DNA of 64,000 nucleotides from Rheinheimera lutimaris (lineage in GTDB: Bacteria; Pseudomonadota; Gammaproteobacteria; Enterobacterales; Alteromonadaceae), in the NCBI RefSeq assembly GCF_013283795.1, contig NZ_JABSOD010000007.1, forward strand, positions 62,001-126,000, in the 5' to 3' direction. This document shows positions 1-9,276 of the stretch, piece after piece. The position numbers and the translations under genes were made by a program. Positions within the stretch are counted from its first letter, which is position 1. Each line of letters begins with the position of its first letter. The notes under the pieces are model-generated. The model was not told where the DNA came from, did not search any database, and worked only from the letters and a program-made list of their open reading frames with translations.

Positions 1-1
1 G

Positions 2-619
2 CAACTGGAACACGAGCCCAGCTTGTTTGAGCGTATCGAAAAATGGCTGGAGCGGATGCCGTTTCTGGAGTTGGAGAACTTCAGCTTTTGGCAAATGTAT
101 CAGCAGGCCACCGACGCTATGCTGGCGGAAGACAAAAGTACGGTGCAGGCGATTGCACAAATTGCCGAACATGAGCGCGAATTGCAGCTGGCTGAAATTG
201 CCCGCACGGCAGAAAAGTTTGCTGCCTTACTGGACAAAGATAAGTACGTGCAGTTGCAACAATCCGGCACCTTCCGTTTAAGCCAACGCGCCATGTTGTC
301 GGCGTTGTTTATTACCTTGTATCAGGAAGAACCTGTGTTTAACCTGCCGTTTCAGTTACTCACCTGCTTAACAGAGATTGATGAGTTATTCACTATCTGG
401 CGTTATAAACATGCCATGATGGTGCAACGTATGCTTGGTACTAAAATTGGTACCGGCGGCTCATCCGGGCATGACTATTTAAAACGCACTACCGAGAAAA
501 ACCGCATTTTCACCGATCTGTTTAATATGGCGACGTTTTTATTACCCAAAGCGGATTTGCCGGTATTACCGCCGCAAGTAAAACGGCGTTTAGGTTTCTA
601 TTTTGCCGGCGAGATCTGA
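2..619 (+). CDS. kynA: Tryptophan 2,3-dioxygenase, C-terminal part (5' truncated by window edge)
   Basis: Haem enzyme that opens the indole ring of tryptophan to N-formylkynurenine, the first step of the kynurenine route; cytosolic. The reading frame is open from base 2, so the true start lies upstream of the window. The visible ~205 residues include the family's C-terminal signature, WRYKHAMMVQRMLGTK followed by the GTGGSSG substrate/haem-pocket loop and the YLK motif. The N-terminal haem-ligand histidine is outside the window. Its last 30 bases overlap the convergent gene on the other strand, so neither has an independent terminator here. Identification rests on the GTGG-SG loop and overall C-terminal pattern; confident at family level. 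Confidence 0.9.
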   Translation, partial: QLEHEPSLFERIEKWLERMPFLELENFSFWQMYQQATDAMLAEDKSTVQAIAQIAEHERELQLAEIARTAEKFAALLDKDKYVQLQQSGTFRLSQRAMLSALFITLYQEEPVFNLPFQLLTCLTEIDELFTIWRYKHAMMVQRMLGTKIGTGGSSGHDYLKRTTEKNRIFTDLFNMATFLLPKADLPVLPPQVKRRLGFYFAGEI

Positions 620-1528
620 GCCACACAGGGTAAAGGCGGCTTTAAACAATTGCAGATGCAGTTGTACCAGTGCATCTACATTGCGCTGATAGCCGCCGCC
701 AATAACGGCTGCTACCGGTATTGACCTGTCTTTGCAGCTTTGCAGCACCAGCAGATCACGCTGAAATAACGCTGGTGTGGATATGCTTAACAAACCCAGT
801 TCGTCCAGTTGGTGAATATCAACACCGGCATCGTACAGCACTAAGTCCGGCTGGTGCCAGTTAAGCAAGCTATGCAGGCTTTCCTGCACAGCCTGCAGGT
901 AATCGTCGTCGCTGCAGTCTTTTTCTACTGCGATATCCCAGTCTGATTGCTGCTTGCGGTAAGGAAAGTTTTTCCCGCAATGCACAGAGCAACTGATAAT
1001 ACGCGGTTCATCACTTAACATTAACGCGCTGCCATCGCCCTGATGTACGTCTAAATCAATAATCAGTATTTTATCCAGTCCTTGCGCCAACAGCGTTTTA
1101 GCTGCCAACACTAAGTCATTAAACAAACAAAAGCCGGAGCCTTCGGCATAAAACGCATGATGATAACCACCGCTTAAATGCAAGGCGATGCCACTGGTAA
1201 GCGCGGCCTGTGCGGTTTGCAAGGTACCACCGAGCGAATGCAATGAGCGTTGAAACAGTTGCTCTGACCAGGGAAAGCCAATACGACGCATCGCTTTGGC
1301 GTCAATGCTGCCGTCTGCCAAACTTTGAATGTACTGCGGGCAATGAATTTGCGCTAACAATGCTGTGCTTACCGGCTCCGGCTGCGTAAAAGCAGCGGCC
1401 GGCACACCAATACTAAGCAACTGCTGATACAGTTTACGGTACTTGGTAATGGGGTAGCGATGTAACGGCGGTAGCGACAGTTTGCTGTAACAGGGGTGAT
1501 ACAGCATGGCTGGTAAGGCGCTTGGCAT
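590..1528 (-). CDS. Histone deacetylase superfamily protein (acetylpolyamine/AcuC-like deacetylase)
   Basis: A 312-residue zinc hydrolase of the HDAC/AcuC/acetylpolyamine amidohydrolase superfamily, probably cytosolic; the physiological acetylated substrate is unknown. Visible active-site elements are the paired histidines His123-His124 (GYHHAF), the zinc ligands in DLDVHQGDG (Asp160, His162) and Asp237 in AGVDIH, and the late GGGY tyrosine motif. The start ATG at 1528 lies 3 bases after the priC stop, so it is probably the distal gene of the leftward dinG-yfcA-priC run; an in-frame ATG at 1507 is an alternative start. Its 3' end overlaps convergent kynA by 30 bp. The proximity to tryptophan dioxygenase does not by itself define function. 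Confidence 0.88.
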   Translation of the reverse strand: MPSALPAMLYHPCYSKLSLPPLHRYPITKYRKLYQQLLSIGVPAAAFTQPEPVSTALLAQIHCPQYIQSLADGSIDAKAMRRIGFPWSEQLFQRSLHSLGGTLQTAQAALTSGIALHLSGGYHHAFYAEGSGFCLFNDLVLAAKTLLAQGLDKILIIDLDVHQGDGSALMLSDEPRIISCSVHCGKNFPYRKQQSDWDIAVEKDCSDDDYLQAVQESLHSLLNWHQPDLVLYDAGVDIHQLDELGLLSISTPALFQRDLLVLQSCKDRSIPVAAVIGGGYQRNVDALVQLHLQLFKAAFTLCGSDLAGKIET

Positions 1529-1531
1529 AGG

Positions 1532-2071
1532 TTAATTCCGCCGCTCCAAATCCTGAATTTGTTGCTCTATGTCAAACAGCGCTTTGCGACAACGGCCTAA
1601 CCTGGCATGCAGTGCCAGACCACGTTGTATTGCCTCTGCAGAGTTGTCACGCCCGTTCAGGCTGATCATGTCCTGCAGACGGCGTTCGAACTCCTGCGTA
1701 TCGCTAAGCTGCTGGTACAACTGTTGGCTGCCGGCGCTAAGTTGCTGCACTACCGTTGCTACTTTGCGGCTTTTACTGGTGGATTTCTTACGTACATCAA
1801 CATGACGAAACGCTTGGGTTAATGCTGCTGTTTGCTCACTAAGTCGTTGCACCAGGCGTTGTTTAGCGGCCGGGCTCAGGCGTGCGTCAGCTAAATGCGC
1901 CAGGTTGCGCAGTGCTTCACTAACGTAATCGGTTAAATGCGGCGATCGGCAGCTGAATACGGTGCTGTCGAACCAGTTTTGTGGTTTACCCGGTCGTTGC
2001 TGGCGGTCAATTTTTTCGGCTTGTTGCTGTAGCTGCAGCAACTGATGGCGTAAGGTGCCCTGTAAATCCAT
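1532..2071 (-). CDS. priC: Primosomal replication protein PriC (N'')
   Basis: A 179-residue protein matching PriC, the replication-restart factor that recognises abandoned forks and helps load DnaB through a PriA-independent route. The N-terminal LRHQLLQLQQQAEKID helix and the conserved W-F-D...F segment near residues 33-42 are typical. The rest is helical, polar and Gln/Arg-rich, as in the family. It follows directly on the upstream permease gene, whose stop codon abuts its ATG, implying cotranscription and translational coupling. PriC proteins diverge strongly, so the call relies on N-terminal pattern and length. Confidence 0.8.
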   Translation of the reverse strand: MDLQGTLRHQLLQLQQQAEKIDRQQRPGKPQNWFDSTVFSCRSPHLTDYVSEALRNLAHLADARLSPAAKQRLVQRLSEQTAALTQAFRHVDVRKKSTSKSRKVATVVQQLSAGSQQLYQQLSDTQEFERRLQDMISLNGRDNSAEAIQRGLALHARLGRCRKALFDIEQQIQDLERRN

Positions 2072-2854
2072 TTAGCTGCTCCAGGCTTGCCAGGCTAAGC
2101 GCAGGGCTATTGCCATTACCACGCAAATAAATACCGGGCGGATAAAGCGGCTGCCAAATTTAATCGCCGAATGCGCACCAAGCCAGGCACCGAGCATCAG
2201 ACACAGGCCCATAGCAATCCCGAGCGCAAAGTTTACATGGCCCAGCGCGATAAACGCCACCAGCGAAAACCCGTTGCTGATAAAATTCATCGTGCGCGCT
2301 ACGCCGCAGGTCAGCAGCAGGTTAATCCGGTAAATGGCCATAGTAGACACCATCCAGAACGCACCTGCGCCAGGACCTGCTATACCATCATAAAACCCCA
2401 GCGTTAAGCCCTGCGCTCTTTGTTGCCAGAACAGTTTGTTGTTTTGTGGCGGCAGTTGCAGCTGGTCATCCGGTTGCATGCGGTTAAACAGCGTATAAAC
2501 GGCAGCTAATAAAATCAGCAGCGGCAATATTTTTTCCAGCGCTTCTTTGCTCAGCTGATCAACCACCAGAGTACCCAGTACGGCACCAATCGCCGTGAAT
2601 ACCAGGCTACGGCGCCAATAAGCAGGGTTAAACAATCGCTTACGGTAGTAAGTCAGCGAGGCGGTAAAAGAGCCGAAGGTGGCTGCCAGCTTATTGGTGC
2701 CCAGCACCACATGCGGTGGCAAACCGGCAGTGAGCAGCGCCGGCACTGTTAACAAGCCGCCGCCGCCGGCAATCGCATCGATAAAGCCAGCGCTGAATGC
2801 TACAGCACAGAGAATGAGTAGTACGGAAGGGTCTATGGCAAATTCTGCAAACAA
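2072..2854 (-). CDS. TauE/SafE (TSUP) family membrane permease, YfcA-like
   Basis: A 260-residue integral inner-membrane protein of the TSUP superfamily, several members of which export sulfite or organosulfonates; E. coli YfcA is the nearest named relative. The signature of the first repeat, GFIDAIAGGGGLLTVPALL (about residues 23-41), and the TNKLAATFGS motif (about 53-62) are both present, and a second repeat with a GPGAGAFW motif lies in the C-terminal half. About seven or eight hydrophobic segments are visible. It sits 12 bases downstream of dinG and its stop abuts the priC start, so it is read as the middle gene of a leftward operon. The substrate cannot be deduced. Confidence 0.88.
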   Translation of the reverse strand: MFAEFAIDPSVLLILCAVAFSAGFIDAIAGGGGLLTVPALLTAGLPPHVVLGTNKLAATFGSFTASLTYYRKRLFNPAYWRRSLVFTAIGAVLGTLVVDQLSKEALEKILPLLILLAAVYTLFNRMQPDDQLQLPPQNNKLFWQQRAQGLTLGFYDGIAGPGAGAFWMVSTMAIYRINLLLTCGVARTMNFISNGFSLVAFIALGHVNFALGIAMGLCLMLGAWLGAHSAIKFGSRFIRPVFICVVMAIALRLAWQAWSS

Positions 2855-2866
2855 GGTATTTTCCTG

Positions 2867-4906
2867 TTAATACTCAATCTGTCGGCGAAACGGCGGCAAC
2901 GCATTGAGCATAGCTGTACCGTAGGACTTAGTCACCAGGCGCCGGTCCAGAATAACTATCCGGCCTTCATCCTGTTCTTGCCTGAGCAGTCTACCACAGG
3001 CCTGCACCAGTTTTTTCGAGGTCGCCGGAATTGTCAGTTGTAAAAAGGCATTACCGCCTTTTTTGGTGATAGCTTCGGCTAAAGCTTCTTCTAAAGGCGA
3101 CGTCGGCACGGCAAAGGGCAGCTTGGTGATCACCAAATTAGTTAATAACTTGCCGGGTAAATCCAGCCCTTCAGAAAAGCTTTGTGTGCCAAACAGAATG
3201 CTGGTGCGCTTGTGCTTACAGTTGTCGCCATGTAGTTGCAGCAAAGCCTGACGTGAGGCTTCACCCTGTACCAATAAGGAGAAGCCTTTTTTACGCAATG
3301 CTTCTGCCACTTGCTGCATTTGCCAATATGAGGCAAACAGCACCAAACTGGCCTGATTTTCGGGTAAATATTGCGGTAGCAAGCTTACCAGCTCGTCAGT
3401 ATAGGCCTGCTCTGTCGGTTCAGATTGCATTTTCGGAATAACAATTTCTCCTTTTTCCGCATAGGCAAAAGGGGAAACAACCTGCAGCGTTTGTACGCTG
3501 TCAAATTGGCTTAAACCAAGATCATACTTGATGTATTGAAAAGAATTCAGCGCAGTTAACGTCGCTGAGCACAGGATCACCGCAAAGGCATCGTTAAACA
3601 GTAATTGCTCCAGCTTGCCTGCTACCCCCAGCGGGCAGGCATGGCCGACAACATACTGGCTTTGGTTTTGCAGCTCAACCCAGCGTGCCTGATAAACATT
3701 TTTGCTTTGCTCTGCCGCATAAAGCTGCCACAGCGCTTGTTGTTGCTCAATTTTTTGCCGCAGGTAACTCAACTCTTGCAGCAGCGCCATACTTTGTTTC
3801 AACGGGATTTGCTGCCCGGTGATATTTTCCTGCAACTGTTGCTGAATTTTCTCTACCTGGCTCAGGGCTTTCTGGCTGACTTGCGCCAATTGCTCCGCTT
3901 GTTGCTGCAGCAATTTAGGCAGGGCAGCATCGGCAAAGCGAAACTCGGTTTTATCATTAAACCAGCGCGGTTTAAACTCTGTAACACAACGTTCTACCGG
4001 TTTAAGCAGGCTGTTAAGTTCATTGCAGCTGTCGTCAAAGCGCAGCAGTTCTTTCATTACCGTGGCCGGCAACAGAGTAATCAGTTGCTGGATGGTTTTT
4101 GCCGCTTTTTCCAGCCAAATACTATTGTGGGTCAGCTGTGCTTGTGCGGCGAAAAACTCGCGCGCGCTGTCCGGTAAATGGTGTGCTTCGTCGATGATAT
4201 ACAATGTTTCATCCGGCGGCGGCAGTATGCTGTTGCCGCCGGATAAATCGGCCAGCAGCAGCGCATGGTTTACTACCAATACATCGGCAGAACTGACTTC
4301 GGCGCGGGCTAAATGAAACGGGCAGTGCATATGACGCCGGTCTGCTTTACCGCAGTGCAGCGGATCAGCAACTATACGTTGCCACAATGTCTCTGGCAGC
4401 GGGGTGGCCAGCGTGTCTCTGTCGCCCAACCATTTCCGTTGCTGCCAACTGTCCAGCAAAGTTTGCCAGTCAAAAGCCGCATCGGCGGCGGTTGCAAACA
4501 GTTCCGGATGTTTTTGCTGCTGGCGTACCCGTTCAATACAGGCATAGCGCTGCCGTCCTTTTACCAAACTGAATTCAAACAGCAGCTTACTGTGTTGCTG
4601 AAAAAACGGCAGATCTTTGTTTACTAACTGCTCCTGCAGCGCCACTGTAGCGGTGGCTATAACTACTTTTTTCTTTTGCGCCAAGGCATAAGGAATAACA
4701 GCCAGCATATAGGCCAGCGATTTACCGGTACCGGTGCCTGCTTCAATTAACCCAATGCGCTCAGTTCGGTGATACGTGCCGGCGACAATCTTCGCCATCT
4801 CAGCCACCAGATGGTTTTGTCCCGGCCGCGATTGATAGTTAGGTAGCGCTGTTTTAATTCGTTGATGCACACTGCGGATTTGCGCTTTAAGCTGATCTGT
4901 TAACAT
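2867..4906 (-). CDS. dinG: ATP-dependent DNA helicase DinG
   Basis: A 679-residue superfamily 2, XPD-like 5'-3' DNA helicase that unwinds R-loops, D-loops and forked structures. Walker A (EAGTGTGKS, residues 55-63), the DEAH box (239-242) and a C-terminal helicase motif VI region (QACGRLLRQEQDEGR) are present. DinG normally has four cysteines binding a 4Fe-4S cluster. Here only Cys123, Cys185 and Cys195 fall in that region, and the middle cysteine of the second cluster segment is not seen. Length is somewhat below E. coli DinG. The gene is the first of a leftward run with the permease, priC and the deacetylase. YoaA is the alternative name, but the N-terminus favours DinG. Confidence 0.88.
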   Translation of the reverse strand: MLTDQLKAQIRSVHQRIKTALPNYQSRPGQNHLVAEMAKIVAGTYHRTERIGLIEAGTGTGKSLAYMLAVIPYALAQKKKVVIATATVALQEQLVNKDLPFFQQHSKLLFEFSLVKGRQRYACIERVRQQQKHPELFATAADAAFDWQTLLDSWQQRKWLGDRDTLATPLPETLWQRIVADPLHCGKADRRHMHCPFHLARAEVSSADVLVVNHALLLADLSGGNSILPPPDETLYIIDEAHHLPDSAREFFAAQAQLTHNSIWLEKAAKTIQQLITLLPATVMKELLRFDDSCNELNSLLKPVERCVTEFKPRWFNDKTEFRFADAALPKLLQQQAEQLAQVSQKALSQVEKIQQQLQENITGQQIPLKQSMALLQELSYLRQKIEQQQALWQLYAAEQSKNVYQARWVELQNQSQYVVGHACPLGVAGKLEQLLFNDAFAVILCSATLTALNSFQYIKYDLGLSQFDSVQTLQVVSPFAYAEKGEIVIPKMQSEPTEQAYTDELVSLLPQYLPENQASLVLFASYWQMQQVAEALRKKGFSLLVQGEASRQALLQLHGDNCKHKRTSILFGTQSFSEGLDLPGKLLTNLVITKLPFAVPTSPLEEALAEAITKKGGNAFLQLTIPATSKKLVQACGRLLRQEQDEGRIVILDRRLVTKSYGTAMLNALPPFRRQIEY

Positions 4907-5258
4907 AAAGGTTATGTGTTTTTATACAGTTGTTTGATTGTATACGTATTGCCAAAGGTTAGCAAAGGCGAATGACTTGTAAGCTAGCCATCTTTTAGTT
5001 CCAGTGGAGCTAAAATAAACTCAAAGTCAGATCTGTCAGTATGTATTCTTTTGTTTACGATTAAGGAGTGTGTTAATTAAATGCAATTTAGCTTACAATC
5101 ATGCAGTTACTTGATAAATTCTGCCAAAATGCTGATTTGTAATCATTTTTTAGCTTGGCTTTTGTTTTTCCTATCTTAAAATATTTTTGTATTTCCTGCA
5201 GATATTTGTTACCTAACGTCGACGACAAGGTAAATTACAAATTGTTCCGTAAAAGCTG

Positions 5259-5288
5259 TTGACCCTGCTGAAAAATTACGTTTATTAT
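5259..5288 (+). promoter_or_regulatory. Candidate sigma-70 promoter for the first TBDR
   Basis: TTGACC at 5259-5264 and TATTAT at 5283-5288 are separated by 18 bases. Predicted transcription start is near 5295, leaving a ~105-nt leader before the receptor ATG at 5399. The rest of the 492-bp gap 4907-5398 is AT-rich. It holds a small TTACCT/AGGTAA inverted repeat around 5209-5235 and no convincing gene. Confidence 0.5.
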
Positions 5289-5302
5289 CAGCAGGCGACA
5301 AA

Positions 5303-5354
5303 TCGGAGGTTATCCGAGATGAACGGAGTGCCAAGCGCCGTAAAAGGTTGGTAA
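5303..5354 (+). promoter_or_regulatory. Leader hairpin and possible 11-codon leader ORF before TBDR
   Basis: Within the predicted leader, TCGGA-GGTTA-TCCGA (5303-5317) forms a perfect 5-bp hairpin that contains a GGAGG Shine-Dalgarno-like sequence. Nine bases later an ATG at 5319 opens an 11-codon frame reading MNGVPSAVKGW, ending at 5354. The real receptor start has its own AGGGAG site just before 5399. This could be a translated leader peptide or chance. Confidence 0.3.
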
Positions 5355-5398
5355 CTGTTAAAAATAGAATCACTAGATAGTGGTCCAGGGAGAAATAC

Positions 5399-8221
5399 AT
5401 GTATACGAATAATAAATTAAGCAAAGCTGTGCGCTTAGCTATTGCATTTGGCGCTGTTTCAGCAACAGCGTTTACCGCATCAGTAACTGCGGCAGAAGAA
5501 GATGAAGTTGCTAAGGTTGAGCGTATCGAAGTTACCGGTTCGCGTATTAAACGTACAGATTTAGAACAATCTGTACCCGTTACCGTAATTGATCGTGCTG
5601 CAATTGATTTATCTGGTCAAAACTCTATTACCGACGTAATCCGTGGTACTACTTTTAACTCTGCCGGTTCTTTCCGTCCTCAGTCAGGTAGTTCTCAGCA
5701 GGGTGTTGCAACGGTTAGTATGCGTGGTTTAGGTGCTTCGCGCACGCTGATTCTGGTTGATGGCCGTCGTTTACCGAATTCTCCTTCAGCAGGTCAGGGC
5801 CAAGACTTAAACGCAGTGCCATTGGCTGCTGTTGAGCGTATTGAAATACTGTCTGATGGTGCTTCTGCTGTATACGGTTCTGATGCTATCGGTGGTGTAA
5901 TTAACATTGTTACCCGTAAAGATTTCAATGGTGTTGAATTACGCTTAGGTGCTTCAGAAATTAGCCTGCCTTCAGAGGGCGGTGATCGGGAAGAAGGTTC
6001 CGTTGTATTTGGTTCTTCTAACGATACAACCCGTGTTATAGGTGGTGTGTCATGGAATAACCGCGACATTATTTTTGAGAATGCTTATTCTTGGGTTCAA
6101 CCAGGTGCATCTGTTTACGGTAATAACTATGCAGAAGCTGATGGTAGTCAAGGCTGGCGTTCTATTCCCGGCGGTTGTAACACTCAAGATTTTAATTTAC
6201 AACCATCTCAACCTAACAATGCCTTAATCAATGAACCTGCAGATCCTGATGATGTGCAAACTGACGAGCTAACTGTTATAGATAACTACCAGCAATGTGG
6301 TTACAACTTTAACGCCACCAACGCCAATGAAGCATCTACAGGCACTCAAGGTCTGTTTGTAAACGCTGAGCATCAAATTAACGATGATTGGCGCGTGTTT
6401 GGTAATTTTAATGCTGCTAAGACTAAGTCGTTTGGCCGTTATGCTCCATCGCTGAATGACCCTGGCAGTGCCTTAAACGCTGACAGCTGGAATAACCCGA
6501 CTAACCCTGCGAATATCGCCGCTGGGGGTGTTTATGATGCTGCCGCAGTGGACGGTTCACGTGACCAACCAAACTGGAAAGGCGATAGTGTGTTTCCTAA
6601 TGCTGGTGAAAACCGTGACCTGCAATACCGGCATCGTTTCGCTTCTATCGGTAACCGCGACAGTTATGATGACTCTTATGCTACCGACTTTTTAGTTGGC
6701 GCTCAGGGCATGATTGGTGATGTAGATGTTGATTTTGGCGTACGCAAAAGCAAACAAAAGACCTACAGCGTAGGTTATAACTATCTGTTACGCAGCGCAG
6801 CTGATGATTACGTTAATATCACTACAGCAGAAGTGGTGGCAGGTCAGGCTGCAGATCCTGATTTCGTGTTTTATGACTTGCGCGATCCATTGGGCTCGCG
6901 CTACGCTGACAATGCTGCTCAAGCTTCAGCTTACCAGCAGTTAGTTAAGAGTATGAACGTGACAATTGCTCGGGTAAGCGAGTCAGCACAGAAAGAAGTG
7001 TTTGCATCTGTCAACTTTGATCTGTTTGAAATGAACGCCGGTATTGTTCAGATGGTGGTAGGTGCTGAGTACCGTGAAGAAGATTATAGCGACAAGTATG
7101 ACTCGCTGTCAGAAGCTGGTGTAGTAGGTGGTTCCGCCGGTAACTCTGCAGGCGGTGGTCGTGATGTTAAGTCTGCTTATTTCGAAACGCTGATCCCTCT
7201 GCTTGATAATTTAGAAGCAACAGTTGCTGGTCGTTACGACAAATATTCAGATTACGGTAATGATTTCTCGCCGAAAGTGTCTTTCCGTTATGAACCATTG
7301 GATGGCTTAGTTGTGCGTGCTTCTTATGGTCAGGGCTTCCGTGCTCCTACTCTGGACATCATTACTCAGCAACCTTCATCAGGTAACCCTGGTGTAGAAG
7401 ATGCAGCTACCTGTCTTAACTTTGGTCTATTAGCAGATTGTGAAGTGCAGGTTCGTCAGATTACCCAAGCTAATCCTAGCTTAGAGTCAGAGCAATCAAC
7501 ACAGTACTCGTTGGGTGTTGCTTATCAACCAACTGACTGGTTAAACTTTGCTGTAGATTATTACAACATTGAAATTGAAGACAGGATTGCACTTTTCGGT
7601 GCTGTCGAGTTAATTGCGCTAGAAGCTGCTGGCGACCCTATTCCTGCTGGTTTAGGCGTTGTTCGTGGTGGTAACCCGCAGCCGGTGCCTGGCGGTAATC
7701 CTAATTTACCTATTATTAGTGTAAATGGTGGCTATGCGAACCAAGGTACTTGGGAAACATCAGGTTTAGATTTCAACTTTAAAACCAATTTTGATTTTGG
7801 TTCATGGGGCCGTTTAAACCAAAACTTGCAAGTTAGTTATGCACTTGACAGCACAGTTGATGGCGGTCGTAATTTGGTAGGTGAGCGTAACCCAGGCATT
7901 CCTGGTTCTATGCCGCGCAGCCGTGTTGCATTTGGTAACGTATATACTATTTCTGATTTCGATTTAAGCTGGAATATCAACATGATCGAAGGTCAGAATA
8001 GATACAGAGACTTAAGCAAAGTTCAAAGCTTAGGTAGCTGGACTACACATGACCTGCAGGTAACTTATAATACGCCATGGAACAGCAAGATTTCGGTAGG
8101 CGCGTTGAACGCGTTCGAGAAAGCACCGAAGTTGATTAATGCTGGTGGTCGTAACTATAACTTCAACTTGTATGATGCATACGGACGTGTAACTTACGTT
8201 CGTTTCACTCAAACGTTCTAA
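5399..8221 (+). CDS. TonB-dependent outer-membrane receptor
   Basis: A 940-residue outer-membrane active transporter. A cleavable signal peptide covers about residues 1-32 (cut near VTA-AEE). It is followed by the ERIEVTGSRIKR start typical of this receptor class, the plug domain (about 50-170, with VSMRGLGASRTLILVDGRR and SDAIGGVINI), and a large barrel ending in a C-terminal phenylalanine (RFTQTF) as required for BAM insertion. There is no N-terminal signalling domain and no FecR pair nearby. The class is common in Alteromonadales for peptide or glycan uptake; the ligand cannot be read from sequence. A clear terminator follows. The start is supported by AGGGAG 7 bases upstream. Confidence 0.93.
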   Translation: MYTNNKLSKAVRLAIAFGAVSATAFTASVTAAEEDEVAKVERIEVTGSRIKRTDLEQSVPVTVIDRAAIDLSGQNSITDVIRGTTFNSAGSFRPQSGSSQQGVATVSMRGLGASRTLILVDGRRLPNSPSAGQGQDLNAVPLAAVERIEILSDGASAVYGSDAIGGVINIVTRKDFNGVELRLGASEISLPSEGGDREEGSVVFGSSNDTTRVIGGVSWNNRDIIFENAYSWVQPGASVYGNNYAEADGSQGWRSIPGGCNTQDFNLQPSQPNNALINEPADPDDVQTDELTVIDNYQQCGYNFNATNANEASTGTQGLFVNAEHQINDDWRVFGNFNAAKTKSFGRYAPSLNDPGSALNADSWNNPTNPANIAAGGVYDAAAVDGSRDQPNWKGDSVFPNAGENRDLQYRHRFASIGNRDSYDDSYATDFLVGAQGMIGDVDVDFGVRKSKQKTYSVGYNYLLRSAADDYVNITTAEVVAGQAADPDFVFYDLRDPLGSRYADNAAQASAYQQLVKSMNVTIARVSESAQKEVFASVNFDLFEMNAGIVQMVVGAEYREEDYSDKYDSLSEAGVVGGSAGNSAGGGRDVKSAYFETLIPLLDNLEATVAGRYDKYSDYGNDFSPKVSFRYEPLDGLVVRASYGQGFRAPTLDIITQQPSSGNPGVEDAATCLNFGLLADCEVQVRQITQANPSLESEQSTQYSLGVAYQPTDWLNFAVDYYNIEIEDRIALFGAVELIALEAAGDPIPAGLGVVRGGNPQPVPGGNPNLPIISVNGGYANQGTWETSGLDFNFKTNFDFGSWGRLNQNLQVSYALDSTVDGGRNLVGERNPGIPGSMPRSRVAFGNVYTISDFDLSWNINMIEGQNRYRDLSKVQSLGSWTTHDLQVTYNTPWNSKISVGALNAFEKAPKLINAGGRNYNFNLYDAYGRVTYVRFTQTF

Positions 8222-8236
8222 GTTAGAGAGCATCTT

Positions 8237-8263
8237 AAAAAGGCAGGTTTTCCTGCCTTTTTT
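8237..8263 (+). terminator. Rho-independent terminator after first TBDR
   Basis: A-tract, GGCAGG-TTTT-CCTGCC stem and a run of six T. It separates the receptor from the methyltransferase that follows, and it is the reason a TTG start at 8266 for the next gene is unlikely. Confidence 0.85.
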
Positions 8264-8301
8264 ATTTGCCTGAAGAGCTGCTACAAGGGTTTATTTTTCA
8301 G

Positions 8302-9276
8302 ATGACACAAGGTACAGAACATTGGAGCCATTATTGGCAAAATAGCAAAAGCCTGAATAGCTTTGGTGAAGGTGATGCTGCATTGGGATATACGGGCAAC
8401 GTGCAGTTTTATTGGCACGATATTTTTAGCAGAATGGCGACTGGTGCTGTTATTGTCGACATAGCCTCAGGCAATGGTGCTTTGGCCATTTCAGCTATAG
8501 CCTTTTCTGAACTGCATAACAAAAACTTTACTGTATACGCATGTGATATCGCAGATGTAAAACCTGAAGTACTTTTTCAAGCTGACCCGGATATTTTAAC
8601 AAAACTTAAAAAAGTCCAATTTTATCCTGCTACGGCAATAGAAAATCTTCCTTTTGAAAATAATAGTATCGACCTGATTATCAGCCAATTTGGTTTTGAA
8701 TACGCTAATCAGATTGAAGCGGTTGCTGAATGTAATCGTGTATTAAAGCCGGATGGCTGCTTCAATGCCCTGATACATCATGCAGACTCTTTTATCTCTA
8801 AAGATTCTGAGGCTGGTTTGGCGTTCTACAAACATTGTCTAAGCGAAGCGGGGTTTCTAACACAAGTAGAGCGGCTACTGATGTTGGCGGAAAGCTGCTG
8901 GCTGAAAAAAACATCACCGACAACGAATGTGGATTATGTTGCACAAAATAAAATTCTATTCAAAATCGCGACTGATCTAAAAGTACAATACAGTTCCACT
9001 GCTGCAGCATTCTGGTGTGATGATTTACTGAGTCGCTTAGTTCCGGTTTTAGCCAGTCCAAGGCCTGGTAATCTGACTTCCTTTCTTAGCTTCAGGCATA
9101 CTGTTGTCTTATATATGGCCAGGCTCGAAGATCAGGTAAATGCCACTTGGTCTCAGGACAACAAAAATAATTTTATCAACACTTTCCAATCTAATTTATC
9201 CGCGTTGCGGGTTACGCCATTTTATGAAGAAAAGGCGCTGTTTGCCTGGAGTCTGTATTGGCATAAAGCTGATTAA
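8302..9276 (+). CDS. Class I SAM-dependent methyltransferase
   Basis: A 324-residue Rossmann-fold methyltransferase. Motif I, the SAM-binding loop VDIASGNGALA, is at residues 52-62. An acidic strand-2 end follows (ACDIAD, about 80-85), then the motif-IV-like segment LPFENNSIDLIISQFGFEYA (about 120-139), as in Methyltransf_11/25 proteins. The C-terminal ~150 residues match no domain I can name. I chose ATG 8302 because an in-frame TTG at 8266 sits in the terminator of the preceding gene. The gene lies between two TBDR genes and looks AT-rich, like its neighbours. The methyl acceptor is unknown; a role in modifying or using the receptor's ligand is only inferred from position. Confidence 0.8.
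   Translation: MTQGTEHWSHYWQNSKSLNSFGEGDAALGYTGNVQFYWHDIFSRMATGAVIVDIASGNGALAISAIAFSELHNKNFTVYACDIADVKPEVLFQADPDILTKLKKVQFYPATAIENLPFENNSIDLIISQFGFEYANQIEAVAECNRVLKPDGCFNALIHHADSFISKDSEAGLAFYKHCLSEAGFLTQVERLLMLAESCWLKKTSPTTNVDYVAQNKILFKIATDLKVQYSSTAAAFWCDDLLSRLVPVLASPRPGNLTSFLSFRHTVVLYMARLEDQVNATWSQDNKNNFINTFQSNLSALRVTPFYEEKALFAWSLYWHKAD

Noticed and set aside
3605-4177. 190-codon plus-strand frame inside dinG
   Set aside because: Antisense shadow of a clearly conserved helicase gene, with no recognisable domain.
5209-5424. 71-codon minus-strand frame before the first TBDR
   Set aside because: It overlaps the receptor promoter and start and has no ribosome site or homology.
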